Assembly: GCA_905331475.1 (NCBI GenBank)
Contig: CAJNYU010000435.1
Location: 62,422 to 126,421, forward strand
Length of the DNA stretch: 64,000 nucleotides
DNA from: Rotaria socialis
Lineage: Eukaryota; Rotifera; Eurotatoria; Philodinida; Philodinidae
Direction of reading: 5' to 3'
Shown here: one piece after another, positions 58,508 to 64,000 of the stretch
How positions within the stretch are numbered: position 1 is the first letter of the stretch
Layout of the letters: each line of letters begins with the position of its first letter
The notes under the pieces: generated by a model
Databases searched by the model: none
What the model saw: the letters and a program-made list of their open reading frames with translations, nothing else
What the model was told of the DNA's origin: nothing
Made by a program: the position numbers and the translations under genes

Positions 58508-61231
58508 TCTATGTTGCTTCTCACCGCCGTTCGATAATGCCTAGCAATTTAAACATACGCTACGCAGCAAAGATGGAAAAGAATTATTTCATAATTATTG
58601 TGTTTAACTGTACTTACGCCGTAGCCACGGTGTACGAGTCGTCAGAGATTCAAAAATATTTTTCCCACTTTCTATATTCATAAGCTTTGCGACAAATTAT
58701 TTATTGTTGTACGCATTGCATTCAACATCCACCATGAAGAAATATCGGGCAAAGATTTGAAATCATTCATACACTCTAAAAAAAATGCTTCTCATGATCG
58801 TAACGAAATCGTGAGTGAAGGACAACAAAGAATGAATCAGAAAGGAAAACATCAGCGAGCAAATATAGTAATACAGTCGTCACCATTTTGACAAAAATAA
58901 TCTATAATTTTTGTATTTTTATCACTAATTTTTCTATGATCTGAATACATTACCATAGATTTTTAAGCAGCTATTAGTTGTGACGCAGTCGTAGTTTGAA
59001 ATATACTCCATGACCAGTTGTCTCTTCTTGTGACATATTATATCAAATGAGTCGTATAAAACAGTCACCGAGTATTTAACACACAACACAGTATGGTGTC
59101 ACATGATACAGAGAAATTCTCACTATCATACTTGTTTTTCATTCAAAATTGAATCTCGTAAATGTTGCGAAAAATCATAAAACTTCTTTAACTCAGTTTT
59201 TGCGTAACAAAATAAAATGACTGATTTTTTGTTTGTTTGATATATTCTACTGTGACTAAGTTGCACATGTCGTTATATTGGTAGCCATTGAATATATTGT
59301 CTTAGTCATAGTTTGGTGATGTATTGTGGCTGTGCTATTCTCTTCTACTGAATATCATCGTATACTGGTTGCTAATATCAGGTGTATTTTTGTGTACTAA
59401 AAAGGTGAGTACACTCTGGAATCGGCCAGTGTGTCCGTCCGGCCGTCCGTAGGCACGATAACTTTCGAAAGGAGAGTCAGATCGTGATGAAATTTTCCAC
59501 ACAGTTCAATCTCATGAATATCTCGGTCGAATTTGAAGATGAGAAGTATCCCTCAAGAAATGGTTGAGTTACCGAAAAAATTGTTATTTTTGACCAGACC
59601 ATCTCTGAGGAGAGGTACAGGGATTTTTTTCAAAAAACAAATTTTTCTCAGAATTATTCACAACATATATAAATCGACTCAATTTTGAACGCTGATTCCG
59701 AATCTGATATTAGTTTTGAACTAAATCGTAGCTTTCTAACGAAATATCGCCTGAAAAACATCTCAAAATGCACAACTTTCGAACCTCTAGAAAAATTAAT
59801 TACAATGAAAGCTACGTCAATTCTTTCGATGTAGATCTTCATAATATCATTGTTTTTCTTTATTTTTATTTCGGACTCGTCACTTATCCAGGGAAAGGTG
59901 CAATATCTGCATTATTGTATGTTTTCGTTGGTTCTAACTATCTCATGGTAACACGTACTTAGATGATCAGCAAGAAAAAAACTCTGAGAACTAGTACAGT
60001 TGGAAGAGACAGAGTTTAGTGCGATCAAACCATTTTTTCATTAGTCAGAAAATGAATCAGTGTGAGGAAATGAGTGAGAGTGTATGTATCTGATCATATA
60101 TTGGGATAATGCTTTCTAGTTTAAGTAATTTCTCGAAAAGTACAAATATTAGATTCAGAAAAACAAGTCGCGTGGTTGTATTCCCTTTCAAAATCTTCGA
60201 GTACTCAACGTCGAAGTTCGCTGTGTTTTGTTTCGAATAAGAGCTACTGTACGAGTAATTTAGTTCTGATGTGATCTATTGATTTTTAACGTAGTTCGTA
60301 TACTGACATGAATGAGTGTTGTAGGTTTACTCTTGTGTGACTAATACAGAACTGGATACGTTGTTCACTAGGCAATTCTTCGGGCGAAATGTAACTATGA
60401 GTCGCTTTCTATCAAGGAAACGCTCTACCAAGAATTTATCATTTCCAATGGCGTAGTCTGTCGAATGAAGTTCATCTGTGTGCAGGAAAAATTGAGTGTG
60501 CCACCTTGAGCTTGATTCCATTTGGCAATGAACCAATCTACTTTCAAAAAGAGTTACCGCTCTATGGCAGTGAAATAAATTGCGAAGAGAGTGAGTGATA
60601 TTTCAACCTGCAGATTAAATTTATCAAGACAGCGAGAAAAATACGAGTTCAATTTACTATCTTTGTTATGTGTTTCAAAACCAGTCTGATAGAAACTATC
60701 TGAAATCTCAATTTGTTATAGCGCAGGACTCTCTTGATAAACACTGGTGAATGATTCTATATTTACCACACTTGAGTATTCTTAGATTCGTTGATAGGAT
60801 CTCTATCCGTCTCATAAAATAGCTTTGTTTAATTGAAGTCTAAGCGTAACGTAGCTTTATGCAGAAATATTATTCTGTAACATCACGAGAAAGTTAAAGA
60901 AATTTCCATAGAGGCTTCTGGTTGTGCCGACTTGCACTATGTTCACTGTGTCAAAGAAGAAAAATTATTGACTTCATTCGATTGAAGAATAAGCAATCGA
61001 TATTAATTGTGACCTCATCATAGATATCTTCAATAGCTATACTGTAGTTTGCTTGTTTACTGATTGACGAATGTTTTCTTTGAAATCTCCATAATAGAAA
61101 CAACATTGGTGTCGAAACAAGAATAAACATTTCCCGATTATGCAAGAGTAGATGTTCACCTCGATGTGAAAAACCATCGAAACGATAGCCATCAACTCTA
61201 ACATTTCTGATACCTATAGAATCAACAGATT

Positions 61232-61591
61232 TTGATTTCAATTTTCATAGAACATCGACGTAGTATCATTGTACTTCTTGGCCAAGGCAACAGCAGTTTC
61301 CTGAAGTACAGTAACTATTCTCTGACGAATAGAAGTTCATATGTGGCTGCTGTAGCTGATTTCAATCGAGACAGTGTGTTGGACATTGTCATTCCTCATT
61401 ATTACGGTAATGCTATCAGCGTCCTAGCTGACTCTGGGAATGGCGCCTTTGGACGTTTAGTATCGCTTACTAGTGGCTACACTCCAGCAATTGCAATAGT
61501 AGGTGATTTTAATCGGGATAATAGAATTGATTTTGCTGTAGCCAATTATGGTAGTTCCACTGCGGGCATCTATTTAAATACATGTGCGTGA
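61232..61591 (+). pseudogene. FG-GAP/VCBS repeat protein fragment
   Basis: About 105 codons carry two to three FG-GAP/VCBS units: LLGQGNSSF, then AAVADFNRDSVLDIVIPHYYG, SVLADSGNGAFGRL and AIVGDFNRDNRIDFAVANYG, ending IYLNTCA and a stop. DFNRDxxxDxxV is the calcium-loop and strand signature of integrin-type beta-propeller repeats. Complete propellers have seven units, and bdelloids carry many long genes of this kind with signal peptides. Here only the last units remain and no upstream exon with matching repeats is visible. A 3' splice site (TTTTCATAG) ends at about 61250. A terminal exon of a decayed gene is most likely. Confidence 0.6.
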
Positions 61592-63409
61592 ACTTTTCAT
61601 ACTCATCAGCTTAATCTACACTGTTTTTCTGCTATGAATCAAGAACTATGCGGCTTTTCAAGCAGTTTTCGGTTGAGAAACATGATAGTTATGCGTGAGT
61701 GTGTGATTGAGATGTAGGAAGTTTGCTCCTAGTAGAAAACTAGCACAACTACTATGCATTCCAACTTGTACTGTTTTGCTTCGTTTGTCTTATTTTTATT
61801 CCTTGTTTACTTATTGCTCTTTTAATCATGCTGCTTCTCATGAGAATGTTACTTTTTTTCGTTTGTGCATTATACTTTATGATGATTTTCTATTTATCAT
61901 TTTAATATTTCTCTAAACTGGAAATTCTTCTTATCGTATTTAGTCTGGCTGGCGAATTGTGAAAGATTTTTGCATTATTGAAATAAATTATGACTCAAAT
62001 AGCAATATCTATCGAGTGTCCCAGAATAATTATAGGCTATGGGTGACTTCAACATTTTTCCACTTTACTAAATTTGATTGAATTGATTGCTTTACCAAAA
62101 TATTTTCTTTTTTTCAATCTTCTACAATAAAATATACTGACAGTTTTATTGACTATTTATACATATGATTAAATAAGCACACAGTAATGTTCTAAATAAC
62201 TTGGCATGAATATCCATTCTGTTGCACTGCAAGATCTTCTGGTCGATTTTTCATTATATTGACGGATTCGTCTTCATCGTGCAAGTCCGATTCTTAATTT
62301 TATTGGGGAATTGATGTAAGTTCGATGTTCTGCAATTGATCTACTGGATTATTCTGCAGTAAACACATGTGAACTAACGCTATCAACGTTAAAATTTTTC
62401 TTAATGTTCAAATTATTTGCCATAATTATTGAATTTAGCAAGAGGTAGAGTTCATATTAGTCACTTTAAACTAGTTTAGGTTTATCACGATTGACTGATC
62501 TTGCATTGACCTTTTATCGTGTTACAAAATCAGGCTAAATTACGAATAATAATTTACCAGCAGTCTGACGCATGAATTCATGTGCACAGACTTTTAATAA
62601 TTTAGCAAATTTTTCAATTATTTTTGAGTATTGAGATGGAATTCGAACTGAATAGCCTCTATGTTTGTCAACTTCTTCTCAAATCTACGTCATTTCAGAT
62701 AGGAACAAGTGAAGATGACTTGGCTAAAAGAAAGCTTATTATAAACATGCAAATATCTCAATAGCAAGAGATCGCCCATGCGATCATAAATAACCATTAG
62801 AATATATCTTTTTTTCGAATATCTAAGAAGCTAAAAAAATTCACAACATATTTTGTTGAGCTTCTAGCCGTGATCATCTAAAATATGAAACAAAATTGAT
62901 GATGCCAAGGGTATTATTTCAATAAATACAATGATTTGTTTTAAATTTGTCGCTTCTAGTTCGATATTACTTTTTTCTCATTCGTTTTTTGTCTTCAGAG
63001 AAAGTAAAACAATGTTTTTCATAGGCGTTTACATTTTTCTTTCAAGTACTGAGTGAAAGTTTTGAAGTTTCTTATTCATTCGTTTGGAACTTACTGATCA
63101 AATTTGCTTTATCACGTAATGCTTTTGTTGTAAATCTTCATGTCTTTCACCGCAAGCATTTCTTGAACTAGATTTCAATTCATTTTATAAAGTGTCTTCG
63201 CATAAAAAACCATTGGAACCAGGAAGTATCAGTTGCATATTTCGTTCAATTCAATTAGATCTCATAAACATTTTACTCTAACATATCGTAATACTAGTAT
63301 GCAGTTACAGGCTTAAACGGATATTAAAGCGGAGAAACGCTACTATTTGTTAAGACTTCATGACACAAATGTATTACAAAATAATTCAAAAATGTAATGT
63401 AGTCAGAGT
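61592..63409. other. intergenic, nothing recognised
   Basis: AT-rich, stop-dense in all frames. No repeat or RNA gene is seen. Confidence 0.45.
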
Positions 63410-63689
63410 CTGCCATTGGTAATCAGGGCCTGTCATAGGGAATTAGGGTCTATCATAGGGAATCAGGGTCTACCAGGGTCTACTAGGGTCTACAAAGGTC
63501 CTAAAAAGATGTGGGCTGTGATGTGTGTGTTCTCGCTGTGTACACCCTTCATCACACCCACACTATCATGTATGATGTGTGTGTGTGCTCTTGCTGTGTA
63601 TACCCTACGTGACACCCACACCATGGCAGACACTGATTCTCTATGGCAGACCCTGATTCGCTATGGTAGACCCTGATTCTCCGTGGTAG
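63410..63689. repeat. fold-back repeat with tandem 20-bp units at both ends
   Basis: The left side holds about four degenerate copies of a unit like AGGGTCTACCATAGGGAATC. The right side holds about three or four copies of the same unit on the other strand (CTATGGTAGACCCTGATTC). Between them a roughly 50-bp GTGTGT-containing segment (GCTGTGTACACCC ... CACCCACAC) occurs twice in direct orientation. The structure is palindromic overall, with higher GC than the flanks. It could be a MITE with subterminal repeats or an expanding minisatellite. Confidence 0.65.
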
Positions 63690-64000
63690 TCCTCATAAGA
63701 GCTATACTGGTTATTGTTCAATACAGAATTACTTTGGAATCGGCTAATCTGAATTTGTAATTCATTTGCGTCACCCAATGTTTGTTAAAGATCATGTCGT
63801 GTGTCAGAGTTCAGCTAAATATCGCTTCTTCTCCTAGAGAATATTAAATAGTTTGAATATGTATTACAACATCAAAATGGATATCACGAGGCAAATATTG
63901 GCATAATTACACTCTTGTTCTAGCTACAAGGATCTATTACTGAGGCTGAAAAGCAAGGCACTCATAAACGTCCTGAATTTCCTACTAGTAATTTCAAGGT
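63690..64000. other. window end, nothing recognised
   Basis: There is no supported feature in the last 310 bases. Confidence 0.4.

Larger units (their letters stand above)
55449..61231. other. gene-poor stretch with repeats and relics
   Basis: About 5.8 kb without a supported gene. It includes a TC microsatellite (58363-58386), a G-quadruplex-type tract (58481-58507), a copy of the MITE terminus at 58770, and a GC-richer repeat-like segment at 59400-59620. That segment carries GTCCGTCCGGCCGTCCGTAG and wording typical of dispersed repeats; its family is unresolved. Short frames (55545-56290, 59768-59962 and others) lack coding support. Confidence 0.45.

Noticed and set aside
59400-59962. Repeat-like segment followed by a 64-codon frame
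   Set aside because: The wording suggests a dispersed repeat, but no second copy, termini or coding domain could be shown in this window.

Overview
The window is AT-rich metazoan nuclear DNA with many very short GT-AG introns (about 40-70 bp), a few introns of 0.4-1 kb, and intergenic stretches of several kb. It carries animal families (myotubularin, TMEM9, an ATOH8/Net-type bHLH, a collagen-olfactomedin protein, a nephrin-like Ig/FN3 receptor, a Ly6/Quiver protein). It also carries fragments of TPR and FG-GAP/VCBS proteins, both of which are expanded in bdelloid rotifers. Several start codons lie 0-20 nt behind a 3' splice site, which fits spliced-leader trans-splicing. A bdelloid rotifer of the Rotaria type is the best guess; this is inference, because no marker gene such as rRNA is present.

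Left part, 1-16 kb: the end of a coiled-coil gene (+), a one-TM small protein (+), TMEM9 (-, four exons), a roughly 270-bp TA-flanked MITE, a small secreted acidic protein (+), a proline-rich protein (+), and a complete myotubularin of the MTMR6/7/8 group with a degenerate C-terminal FYVE-like domain (-, 15 exons). From 15.7 to 21.1 kb I see no convincing gene.

Middle, 21-44 kb: a ten-exon Ig/FN3 adhesion receptor (+); a coiled-coil/basic protein (+); two 95-residue glycine-zipper proteins transcribed outward from a palindrome whose 284-bp arms are about 96% identical although the proteins have diverged strongly; a second, separate inverted repeat with coding-like arms; a colmedin (gliomedin/UNC-122 type, +, nine exons); a Val-Pro-Gln repeat protein (+); a 121-residue orphan (-); and an ATOH8/Net-like bHLH factor (+).

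Right part, 44-64 kb: mostly decayed or mobile DNA. It holds a TPR fragment, a coiled-coil pseudogene whose only in-frame stops are TAA at glutamine-like sites, GAGTACTC-rich clusters, fold-back elements, a roughly 320-bp terminal-inverted-repeat element with a hammerhead-ribozyme-like core, a roughly 520-bp element with 135-bp inverted termini, and an FG-GAP fragment. Intact genes here are a 157-residue coiled-coil protein and a Ly6/Quiver GPI-type protein.

Exon models were read by eye. For each multi-exon gene, junction phases were checked and close the reading frame. No operon-like co-regulation is evident. The most unusual parts are the glycine-zipper palindrome, the second coding-like inverted repeat, the hammerhead-bearing element and the TAA-only pseudogene.
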